Below, piece after piece: positions 1 through 5,513 of a stretch of 6,890 nt of DNA. Origin of the DNA: Gammaproteobacteria bacterium (GTDB taxonomy: Bacteria > Pseudomonadota > Gammaproteobacteria > Pseudomonadales > UBA3067). The stretch is taken from the NCBI GenBank assembly GCA_019090565.1, contig JAHRVS010000259.1, forward strand, positions 1 to 6,890. Direction: 5' to 3'. Both the position numbers and the translations under genes were made by a program. The notes beneath the pieces were generated by a model. The model was not told where the DNA came from. It did not search any database and saw only the letters and a list, made by a program, of their open reading frames with translations. How positions within the stretch are numbered: position 1 is the first letter of the stretch; each line of letters opens with the position of its first letter.

Positions 1-193
1 ATAAAACATAGGGTGTTGCACTGAAATCAGGGGTTTTTTGTTAATAGAAAAGCGCGCCATTGTACCTTAAACCAACGGTGATTAGTAAGGATGTATAGTC
101 GGTAAAAAGTGACGGCGTGTGAAATAGCATGCCGGCTAAAGGCAATTTGTTGGCATGGTTTAAATGGATGTTTGTTCGCCATGAGGGTAGAGC
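1..193. other. Noncoding spacer downstream of ispA, probable dxs upstream region
   Basis: No convincing reading frame is visible between the ispA stop and the left edge. In related gammaproteobacteria the next minus-strand gene after ispA is dxs, so this stretch is probably the ispA-dxs spacer, but dxs itself is not in the window. CATGCC at 128-133 can pair with GGCATG at 152-157, and GGCATGG at 152-158 can alternatively pair with CCATG at 179-183. Neither is followed by a T-run on the minus strand, so I do not call a terminator. Confidence 0.5.
59..64 (-). promoter_or_regulatory. Candidate -10 element for the gene left of the window
   Basis: Read on the minus strand this is TACAAT, five of six matches to the sigma-70 -10 box, pointing out of the left edge. 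I see no good -35 hexamer 16-18 bases upstream, so the call rests on one element. If real, it would give the expected dxs gene its own promoter in addition to read-through from xseB-ispA. Confidence 0.25.
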
Positions 194-1081
194 TTAGTGC
201 TGCCTAAGAATAATAAAGTCGGCAATTTCACGAAGGCGGCATGTCTTGTGATCGAGGCCATCCAATGCCTTAATCGCTTTTTGATGGAGCTCGTCGGCAA
301 ACTCCTGGGCAGCCTGGAGGCCTAATAGCGAAGGGTAAGTGGCTTTTTTTGCACTGATGTCGGCACCTTGGGTTTTCCCAAGTACGGAGGTTTCCCCCAC
401 AATATCGAGGATGTCATCACGGACCTGGAAGCATAAACCTAGATTACTGGCGAAATCAGTCAGCTGTTGCAAGGTTTTTTGGTCGGCATCACAGGCGATA
501 GCCGGGAGCCTGACGCTGGCCTCAAGCAGTGCACCCGTTTTTTTACGATGGATGTTCTCCAGCTCTTTGAGGCTGATTGCTTTGTTTTCGCTGAGTAGGT
601 CTTGGCTTTGTCCTGCAACCATTCCCGCTAGGCCGCTTGCGCGACAAAGCTCTTGAGCAATTTTAAGTTGCTTTGTTGCATCGGTGTGCGTGTTTGGGGT
701 TACGGTCAGCTCAAACGCCAGTGCCTGCAAGGCGTCCCCAGCAAGAATTGCCTGCGCCTCTCCGTATTGGATATGACAAGTTGGTTTGCCGCGGCGCAGT
801 GAGTCGTCATCCATGGCGGGCAAATCATCGTGGACCAGTGAGTAGGCGTGCACCAGCTCAATGGCGATGCCAATATAGTCAACGTGATCGAAGTCGTAGC
901 CCAGCAGTTCTGCGGTGGCATAGCCCAAGATTGGGCGCATACGCTTTCCGCCGTTAAGCGTGGCGTAGCGCATTGCCTGTTGAAGCGGGTCTGAGGTGTG
1001 GGCGGGTAAAATTTGATTAAGTTGGCTTTCGCAGCGTGTGCGGCATTGGAGAAAAAAATCATCCAAAGAGCTAGTCGTCAT
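194..1081 (-). CDS. ispA: Farnesyl diphosphate synthase (geranyltranstransferase)
   Basis: This is a short-chain trans-prenyltransferase that condenses IPP with DMAPP and then GPP to make farnesyl diphosphate, the cytosolic precursor for undecaprenyl phosphate and quinone side chains. Counting from the chosen ATG it has 295 residues, close to E. coli IspA. Visible motifs are the GGKRMRP diphosphate-binding segment at 44-50, the first aspartate-rich motif DDLPAMDDD at 85-93 followed by RRG at 96-98, and the second, DDILD, at 222-226. The two-residue insertion in the first motif (D85, D86, D91) is typical of bacterial FPP synthases. A TTG in the same frame at 1093 would add four residues, but ATG at 1081 has GAGGA a few bases upstream and gives the usual length. 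The start overlaps the xseB end by 11 bases, implying translational coupling. All catalytic motifs are intact. Confidence 0.96.
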   Translation of the reverse strand: MTTSSLDDFFLQCRTRCESQLNQILPAHTSDPLQQAMRYATLNGGKRMRPILGYATAELLGYDFDHVDYIGIAIELVHAYSLVHDDLPAMDDDSLRRGKPTCHIQYGEAQAILAGDALQALAFELTVTPNTHTDATKQLKIAQELCRASGLAGMVAGQSQDLLSENKAISLKELENIHRKKTGALLEASVRLPAIACDADQKTLQQLTDFASNLGLCFQVRDDILDIVGETSVLGKTQGADISAKKATYPSLLGLQAAQEFADELHQKAIKALDGLDHKTCRLREIADFIILRQH

Positions 1082-1307
1082 GTTTGTCCTCAAATGGGAT
1101 TAGTGTATCGGCGCCATTTTTTTGGATCAGCATGGCTACTTTTTGTTCGGCTTTCTGCAATGCTTCTTGGCAGTCTCGAGTGAGAGTAACCCCTTTTTCA
1201 AAAGCTTTTAGAGAGGCTTCCAGGTCCAACTCACCGTCCTCCAGCCGCTCAACCGTTTGTTCCAGCTCCGCGAGCGCATTTTCAAAGTTAAATTTTCGCT
1301 TGGCCAT
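1071..1307 (-). CDS. xseB: Exodeoxyribonuclease VII small subunit
   Basis: XseB is the small subunit that several copies of which bind XseA to form exonuclease VII, a cytosolic metal-independent nuclease degrading single-stranded DNA to oligonucleotides in repair. The 78-residue product matches the family's usual size of about 80. The whole chain fits the family pattern: FENALAELEQTVERLEDGEL near residues 8-27, then LEASLKAFEKG, a C-x-x-x-L segment and AEQKV, forming two amphipathic helices. ATG at 1307 is preceded by a moderate AGGA ribosome site. It is first in the minus-strand operon and overlaps ispA at its 3' end. The partner xseA is not in this window, as is usual, because the two subunits are encoded apart. 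Confidence 0.95.
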   Translation of the reverse strand: MAKRKFNFENALAELEQTVERLEDGELDLEASLKAFEKGVTLTRDCQEALQKAEQKVAMLIQKNGADTLIPFEDKHDD

Positions 1308-1486
1308 TTTTCATCCTATAACGAGGGGGCACCTTACTGATCGCAGAACACTACCTAAGCCTCAGAGGAGGGTCAACAGCTTTGCAAACATTTCCATGAC
1401 AGAAGAGAAATACTGGCTAGACTTTTAGAGGGGATGCATTTCCTGACTGGATCTTAGGATATAAAAATACTCAAAGGAGTGAATAG
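1308..1486. promoter_or_regulatory. Divergent control region between xseB and pomA
   Basis: This spacer must carry start signals for both the xseB-ispA and pomAB transcripts. For pomA, AAGGAG at 1474-1479 is a strong ribosome site seven bases before the GTG start, which supports that start. TATAAA at 1460-1465 resembles a -10 box but lacks a clear -35 partner and lies very close to the ribosome site. I found no convincing sigma-28 or sigma-54 flagellar promoter. The xseB side shows only a weak TTATAG on the minus strand. The region is real as a divergent spacer; individual promoter elements are uncertain. Confidence 0.5.
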
Positions 1487-2248
1487 GTGGATTTAGCAAC
1501 ACTACTGGGCCTGATTGGTGCATTCGGCATTGTTATCTTTGCTATGTTACTCGGCGGTAGTGTCCTTGTTTTCATTAATGTCCCCTCTATTTTGGTGGTG
1601 GTGGTGGGGACGCTTTTTGCTGTGTTGATGAAGTACACCCTCAAGCAGTTCCTGGGTGCTATAGGCGTCGCAGGTAACGCATTCAAATTTCACTCTGAAG
1701 ACCCCGTGCCACTCATTGCCGAGATTGTTGACTTAGCCGGTGAGGCACGTAAAGGAGGGCTTTTGTCTTTGGAGGGCAAAGAGGTCAGCAATGATTTTTT
1801 AAAAAAGGGCATTACCCTGCTGGTGGATGGGCATGACCCTGACGTGGTTAGGGAAATAATGATGAAAGATGTTGGCAAAGCGCAGGCAAGGCATAAAGAG
1901 GGGGCCAGCATTTTTACTGCGCTCGGTGACGTTGCGCCGGCGATGGGGATGATTGGCACCTTGATTGGTTTGGTACAAATGTTGTCAGCGATGGATGATC
2001 CCAAGTCCATTGGTCCTGCGATGGCTGTTGCGTTACTGACCACACTGTATGGTGCGATGATTGCCAACATGTTCGCTTTGCCCGTAGCGGGTAAGCTGGA
2101 ATTACGCGCGACAGAAGAAGGGCGCATCAAAACGCTCGTAATTGATGCCCTAATTGGGATTCAGGCTGGCCAAAACCCCAAAGTCATTGAGCAGATGCTT
2201 CAGTCTTATATTCCTGAGAAAAGCCGCATCGTTGATGTGGAAGAGTAA
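1487..2248 (+). CDS. pomA: Flagellar motor stator protein PomA (MotA family)
   Basis: PomA is the four-helix inner-membrane subunit of the sodium-driven flagellar stator. Five copies surround a PomB dimer and push on FliG in the rotor. The 253 residues match the length of Vibrio PomA, and the N-terminus MDLATLLGLIG is the same as I recall it there. Hydrophobic segments lie at about 5-25 and 30-50, with a pair at about 148-200; the loop between holds the cytoplasmic domain. Key residues are present: D148 in GDVAPAMGMIGT, T158, and T185-T186 lining the channel, plus R88 and K89 in the FliG-facing loop. Position 97 is glycine where I recall glutamate in Vibrio, while E96 and E99 remain. The GTG start follows a strong AAGGAG. 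pomB begins five bases after the stop, so the two form an operon. Sodium rather than proton use is inferred from similarity. Confidence 0.95.
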   Translation: MDLATLLGLIGAFGIVIFAMLLGGSVLVFINVPSILVVVVGTLFAVLMKYTLKQFLGAIGVAGNAFKFHSEDPVPLIAEIVDLAGEARKGGLLSLEGKEVSNDFLKKGITLLVDGHDPDVVREIMMKDVGKAQARHKEGASIFTALGDVAPAMGMIGTLIGLVQMLSAMDDPKSIGPAMAVALLTTLYGAMIANMFALPVAGKLELRATEEGRIKTLVIDALIGIQAGQNPKVIEQMLQSYIPEKSRIVDVEE

Positions 2249-2253
2249 GGCCT

Positions 2254-3414
2254 ATGGATGACGAGCATGATTGTGATTGTCCACCCGCCGGGTCACCGGC
2301 ATGGATGGGCACCTTTGCTGACTTGATGTCTTTACTCATGTGCTTTTTTGTATTGCTGCTGGCGTTCTCTGAAATGGATGCACAGAAGTACAAACAAGTG
2401 GCAGGTTCGATGGCGAAAGCCTTTGGCGTACAGAATGAGTTTAAGAAAAAAGACATTCCTCGAGGAACCAGCATTATCGCAAAGGAATTCAGCCCTGGGC
2501 GTCCAGATCCGACGCCGCTTAACGTTGTCCAACAAAAAACCACAGACATTACAAAAAGCACTTTGGAGGTTTTTTGCGAAGAGGGAAAGCAGACCAAGTC
2601 GTCGGATGAAACCAGTACGGCCACTCCCAATAGCCTTTTGATTGTTGAAAAGTTAAAAGACCTCATCCAGGAAACTGAAAATGATGCTGTCAGTATCGCC
2701 TCTGAGCTGGAGGATGAGATTAGATCGGGCCAAGTAGAAGTAGAAACAAAAGGGCAAAAGATTGTTATTCGCGTTAGGGAAAATGGGTCTTTTTCATCGG
2801 GCTCTGACCGATTAAAAGAAGATTTTGTTCCCATTATGGCGAGAATCAGAGATGTCTTGATTGACATGCCCGGCTCCATTTCTATAGAAGGCCACAGTGA
2901 TAGCATCCCAATACGTACTGCGCGATTCAGGTCCAACTGGGACCTGTCTGCAGCGCGTGCTGTCTCGGTGGCTCATGAGTTAATGCTGGATGATACGCTG
3001 AATAAAGGGCGAATTCGGGTGTCTGGTTTCGCTGATGCAAAACCACTAGTGGAAGAAGACACACCTGAAAGCAGGGCGGTTAATCGACGCGTCGAAATTG
3101 TTATTTCTCAAGAGGAAGCCAGGAGTCCGGAGAAGGAGCTGTCCGCCGATGGATCATTGGAGGACATTGCAGGGGCTGATGAGGCAGAGCTGGCGCCAGA
3201 AGAAGAGGCTCAGGGGGATGTATTTGCGGATGAGGGGGCGACGGTCAATACCAGTTTAGGCAATGAAACTATTGAACTTGAAAATCAGGCAGAAGGCCTT
3301 GAAATAGGTCCGGATCCATTTGATGAGTCTTTGATTAAGGTTGATGAATCCCCGCTGGAATTCGATGAGCCTTTGATCAAGGTCGAAGAAGTTCCCAGTG
3401 ATGAGTTATTTTAG
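2254..3414 (+). CDS. pomB: Flagellar motor stator protein PomB (MotB family) with long acidic C-terminal tail
   Basis: PomB is the ion-carrying, peptidoglycan-anchored stator subunit. The N-terminus has the CDCPPAG segment and one transmembrane helix at about 17-40, WMGTFADLMSLLMCFFVLLL, with ion-binding aspartate D23 (D24 in Vibrio). Residues 41-65 form the plug-like segment, followed by a variable linker. The OmpA-like peptidoglycan-binding domain covers about 165-285, with GHSDS at 213-217, RSNWDLSAARA, and NRRVEI at 277-282. The protein has 386 residues, longer than Vibrio PomB at about 315. The excess is a tail at 290-386 with 31 Asp/Glu and 4 Lys/Arg, ending in two copies of a 10-residue motif. 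The start lies five bases after the pomA stop with AAGG overlapping that stop, suggesting coupled translation. Three in-frame stops, TAG TAA TAG, close the gene. Identity is firm; the tail's role is unknown. Confidence 0.95.
   Translation: MDDEHDCDCPPAGSPAWMGTFADLMSLLMCFFVLLLAFSEMDAQKYKQVAGSMAKAFGVQNEFKKKDIPRGTSIIAKEFSPGRPDPTPLNVVQQKTTDITKSTLEVFCEEGKQTKSSDETSTATPNSLLIVEKLKDLIQETENDAVSIASELEDEIRSGQVEVETKGQKIVIRVRENGSFSSGSDRLKEDFVPIMARIRDVLIDMPGSISIEGHSDSIPIRTARFRSNWDLSAARAVSVAHELMLDDTLNKGRIRVSGFADAKPLVEEDTPESRAVNRRVEIVISQEEARSPEKELSADGSLEDIAGADEAELAPEEEAQGDVFADEGATVNTSLGNETIELENQAEGLEIGPDPFDESLIKVDESPLEFDEPLIKVEEVPSDELF
3319..3390 (+). repeat. Two-copy in-gene direct repeat in the PomB tail
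   Basis: Two 30-base units at 3319-3348 and 3361-3390, 42 bases apart start to start, encode FDESLIKVDE (residues 356-365) and FDEPLIKVEE (residues 370-379). The DNA copies differ mostly at third codon positions, including GAT/GAA and TCT/CCT changes. This suggests an old duplication kept under protein-level selection rather than a fresh slippage event. Confidence 0.75.
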
Positions 3415-3479
3415 TAATAGGTGGATGAGGTCACAGCCAGGAGCCTTATAGGTGAGCAGGCATAGCACAGTAATTCTAC

Positions 3480-3501
3480 GCACAATGGGCTGCCATCGTG
3501 C
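3480..3501 (+). other. Imperfect hairpin in the pomB-PilZ spacer
   Basis: GCAC-A-ATGG pairs with CCAT-C-GTGC around a GCTG loop: eight base pairs with one internal A/C mismatch. No T-run follows, so it is not a standard intrinsic terminator. It lies in the 117-nt gap between pomB and the PilZ gene. That gap otherwise contains only the AAGGGG ribosome site at 3521-3526. Confidence 0.35.
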
Positions 3502-3531
3502 AATGACAGGCTAACTTGTTAAGGGGTTTGA

Positions 3532-4158
3532 ATGGATACAAGTGAAGAGGGGAGGGCTACTTTAGCAATGGATAAACATACAGAGCCGGATGAACGGCGT
3601 GGCTTCGTGCGTATTAATGACACGGTGACTCTCCATTATCGGTATTTGGATAATGCAGAGAAAGGGCCTCTTTTAGCAGCGTCTCAGGGACGAAATAAAA
3701 CCGGCTCTGATCTGAGGGATATTAATAACCAGTTGGAGCCATTATTAATGCGCCTTCAGGATCGTAGCGGGGCAATGGTAAAAGCACTGTCTTTGCTCAA
3801 CCGTAAACTGGACCATGTTCTGGCAGTGACACACCGGCTGGAGAAGGCCGAGAGTGGCATGAAATCAATTACGACACCCGCAACTTTGAGCGCAAATGGC
3901 ATCAGCTTTTATTGTGATGACCTGCCGCCGCACAAAAATGGCTTAATTCAACTGACTCTTTCCCTGGTATCATTTGGCGCCTACCTCGATTGTATCGGTA
4001 AGGTGGCGCGCTGGGAGCAAAGCACTACCGTGTCTGGCCGCCATAAAGTGGCGGTTATCTTCATCCACCAGTCGGATGAGGACCAAGAAATGCTGATTCA
4101 ATATGTGGTAAGGCGGCAAATGGAGCTGCACAGAGAGCAGTCCCTAGTGAGTGATTAG
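3532..4158 (+). CDS. PilZ-domain protein with helical insertion, putative c-di-GMP effector
   Basis: PilZ domains bind cyclic di-GMP and pass the signal to motility, envelope or biofilm targets; this one appears cytosolic, with no signal peptide or membrane segment. The first motif is ERRGFVR, with RxxxR at residues 23-27. The second lies at 118-123, T-L-S-A-N-G, which fits D/N-x-S-x-x-G except that threonine replaces the first Asp/Asn. Between them about 90 residues replace the usual 20-30. Residues 61-105 show leucine-rich heptad spacing (L61, I64, L68, L72, L75, L86, L89, L93, V96, L103) and probably form coiled-coil helices. The end, about 150-200, has the usual PilZ strands and a final helix. 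ATG at 3532 has AAGGGG five bases upstream. It follows pomB on the same strand with no clear terminator between, so co-transcription is possible. Binding of c-di-GMP is not certain given the altered motif. Confidence 0.8.
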   Translation: MDTSEEGRATLAMDKHTEPDERRGFVRINDTVTLHYRYLDNAEKGPLLAASQGRNKTGSDLRDINNQLEPLLMRLQDRSGAMVKALSLLNRKLDHVLAVTHRLEKAESGMKSITTPATLSANGISFYCDDLPPHKNGLIQLTLSLVSFGAYLDCIGKVARWEQSTTVSGRHKVAVIFIHQSDEDQEMLIQYVVRRQMELHREQSLVSD

Positions 4159-4526
4159 CAGGCTTCTGGCTGCTTGATCGGCTGCGTGGTCGTCTCAGTG
4201 GGGGCGCCTTCGATTCGAAAGCCGGAATAATAGAAGGTCTCTCCGGGCTCTTGCCGTGCCCATAGGCATTGAACGTATACAGCCTGAAGATTTTGAGAGG
4301 CTTGGCGCGCGCCACTTTCAACCCCTAAGCGGTAGGCTTGCAGAGGCTCAAAGGGCTTCCTGCTGGTAATCATTAGCCCTGTTCGTGAGCGGTTGCTTAA
4401 GTGGCCCACAAAGTCATCGGTTTCCAGATCATAGATACCAATATAGTTAGAGACGACACGTCGTTTGGCGCGTCTTTTTTGCAACAATTTTCTAATAGCC
4501 ATCAGTGCCATAAGCTTTTTTGCCAT
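4155..4526 (-). CDS. Small PilZ-domain protein, putative c-di-GMP receptor
   Basis: This 123-residue protein is essentially one PilZ domain. A basic N-terminal stretch holds the RxxxR motif (R18-R22, also R19-R23), and N-R-S-R-T-G at 45-50 fits D/N-x-S-x-x-G exactly, 23 residues later, as expected for a c-di-GMP binder. The later strands show C-L-W at 87-89 and G-F-R-I at 102-105, both common in the family. No signal peptide or membrane helix is visible; residues 1-15 form a short amphipathic basic helix. ATG at 4526 lacks a good ribosome site, and methionines at residues 6 and 9 are alternative starts that keep the whole domain. It converges on the other PilZ gene, the two stops sharing TTAG at 4155-4158. 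Its target is unknown; the stator beside it is one possibility. Confidence 0.82.
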   Translation of the reverse strand: MAKKLMALMAIRKLLQKRRAKRRVVSNYIGIYDLETDDFVGHLSNRSRTGLMITSRKPFEPLQAYRLGVESGARQASQNLQAVYVQCLWARQEPGETFYYSGFRIEGAPTETTTQPIKQPEAC

Positions 4527-4672
4527 GCATGAATTTTGGTCTAGTAGGTTGTTTTAACTCAGCTGGCGCGACCCAGCAAATTCCAGCAATCTGCTATACG
4601 GCCAAATTTTAAAATTCACTGATAAATCAATATTAAAGCTAGGTCATTCTAGTCATATTGCGAGGTTTGGCT

Positions 4673-4710
4673 TGTTACAAAGTTTTATGAAATGAAACCA
4701 GTATGTAACA
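4673..4710. repeat. Spaced inverted repeat TGTTAC/GTAACA
   Basis: TGTTAC at 4673-4678 and GTAACA at 4705-4710 are perfect inverted half-sites with centres 32 bp apart, about three helical turns. That spacing would place two bound protein units on the same DNA face, about 73 bp upstream of the candidate -10 box. Six-base arms can arise by chance, so this is weak. Confidence 0.2.
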
Positions 4711-4759
4711 GAGGGGATCAGGGTGTTGTGTACGAGAGGTTTCATGGCATAGAACCACA

Positions 4760-4788
4760 GTCGCATATTTACGTAAAAGCGGTATACT
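4760..4788 (+). promoter_or_regulatory. Candidate sigma-70 promoter for the membrane-protein gene
   Basis: TATACT at 4783-4788 matches five of six bases of the -10 consensus. A poor -35, GTCGCA at 4760-4765 (three of six), lies 17 bases upstream. Transcription would start near 4795 and give a leader of about 110 nt. The weak -35 would suit an activator-dependent promoter, but no activator site is recognisable. Confidence 0.35.
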
Positions 4789-4838
4789 GGGCGGGCCGGC
4801 GAAGCTGTAGAAGAGTTGCTACCTAAAAGGGCCTCTCT

Positions 4839-4871
4839 ATGATAAGCACCCTATCACAGCATGAATGTTAA
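4839..4871 (+). other. Possible 10-codon leader ORF
   Basis: An ATG at 4839 preceded by AAGGG at 4827-4831, seven bases away, opens a 10-codon frame (MISTLSQHEC) ending in TAA 32 bases before the next gene. The ribosome spacing is good, but the peptide has no run of one amino acid that would mark an attenuation leader. It may be chance. Confidence 0.2.
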
Positions 4872-4903
4872 GGCCTTCTTCCGAGACTTAAGGAACAACA
4901 CAG

Positions 4904-5443
4904 ATGAAACGTAGCTATTACTTAGTTCAAACACTTGATGCGGCAAAACAACTGCAAAGCAGTTTGCTGAAAGGTTCATTTAACGAAGCGCAAATCCATG
5001 CCTTGTGTAAAGATGATAGCCAGCTGGCATCAATGGGCTTGACAGAGTTGCCTCTGACGCAGCGTAAAGATATTTATGCAGACATCGAATACGGTGGTTT
5101 AATCGGTATATTGATAGGCTTACTGCTGGCTCTTTTCATGATTCCTTTACCGGCTGAAACCATTGATTTAACCCCTGTTGTGTTCAGCAGCATTTCTTTC
5201 GCTTTTGGCGCAGTAGGTGTTGTGGCGGGTGGCTTAATCGGTATGACTCGCGAGAACTACCACATCAGTGAAATCAGAGCGCAAATTTCGGACAAACAGT
5301 GCGTTGTTCTGATAGACAGCGAAGACCCTAAACTGCCGCAGCTATTGTCAAACAGTGGTGTGGAGGCCAAGTTTTTAAAGGAAGAATCCAGCGAGCATGA
5401 GGTAGACGGCGCTGTCACAGAAGGTATTCCCATGACGCAATAG
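4904..5443 (+). CDS. Hypothetical membrane protein with glycine-zipper transmembrane hairpin
   Basis: I do not recognise a named gene. The 179-residue protein has a soluble N-terminal part (1-60) starting with a strand-helix pattern, YYLVQTLDAAKQLQ. Two transmembrane helices follow at about 63-83 and 91-114, then a soluble C-terminal part with a strand CVVLIDSED and an acidic tail. The helices are rich in spaced glycines: G64, G65, G68, G72, then G102, G105, G109, G110, G113, giving GxxxG packing motifs. A small alpha/beta domain interrupted by a glycine-rich hairpin resembles the DUF1269 and stress-protein YflT/17M-type families, but this is an impression, not a match. There is no signal peptide, so it is probably an inner-membrane protein with both ends in the cytosol. 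ATG at 4904 has AAGGA about nine bases upstream. It appears monocistronic, with its own promoter candidate and a terminator downstream. Confidence 0.8.
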   Translation: MKRSYYLVQTLDAAKQLQSSLLKGSFNEAQIHALCKDDSQLASMGLTELPLTQRKDIYADIEYGGLIGILIGLLLALFMIPLPAETIDLTPVVFSSISFAFGAVGVVAGGLIGMTRENYHISEIRAQISDKQCVVLIDSEDPKLPQLLSNSGVEAKFLKEESSEHEVDGAVTEGIPMTQ

Positions 5444-5471
5444 TCTCTTTTAAGACGACAAAGACAAGGAG

Positions 5472-5491
5472 GCTAGCGCAACGGCGTTAGC
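5472..5491 (+). other. Hairpin in the 3' untranslated region
   Basis: GCTAGCGC pairs with GCGTTAGC around an AACG loop: eight base pairs including one G-U. It lies between the membrane-protein stop and the intrinsic terminator and would be part of the same transcript. No T-run follows directly, so it is unlikely to terminate by itself. It overlaps the end of an AAGGAGG sequence at 5466-5472 that has no start codon near it. Confidence 0.4.
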
Positions 5492-5513
5492 TTATCTAAG
5501 TCCTTGAATATTG

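Larger units (their letters stand above)
4527..4903. other. 377-nt noncoding region between divergent genes
   Basis: This AT-rich spacer separates the minus-strand PilZ gene from the plus-strand membrane-protein gene, so it should hold promoters in both directions. It contains a 12-bp perfect palindrome AATTTTAAAATT at 4605-4616, a TGTTAC/GTAACA inverted repeat, a candidate plus-strand promoter, a possible short leader ORF, and a small stem TGATA/TATCA at 4840-4856. I see no long reading frame, tRNA or recognisable riboswitch. No clear promoter for the minus-strand gene was found. Confidence 0.5.

Noticed and set aside
1084..1428. A 114-codon plus-strand frame over xseB, ending in a short MTEEKYWLDF stretch
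   Set aside because: Most of it is antisense to xseB, and the only part outside is about 10 codons with no ribosome site.
1401..1440. Possible sigma-54 or sigma-28 promoter for pomA around TGGCTAG and TGCATT
   Set aside because: The GG and GC pair is not at the 10-base spacing needed for sigma-54, and no GCCGATAA-like -10 for sigma-28 is present.
2184..2936. A 250-codon minus-strand reading frame antisense to pomB
   Set aside because: It lies fully over the well-supported pomA end and pomB, has low-complexity Ser-rich composition typical of an antisense shadow, and shows no domain.
5466..5472. Perfect AAGGAGG ribosome-binding-like sequence
   Set aside because: No ATG, GTG or TTG follows within a usable distance and the next bases form a hairpin, so it starts no gene.
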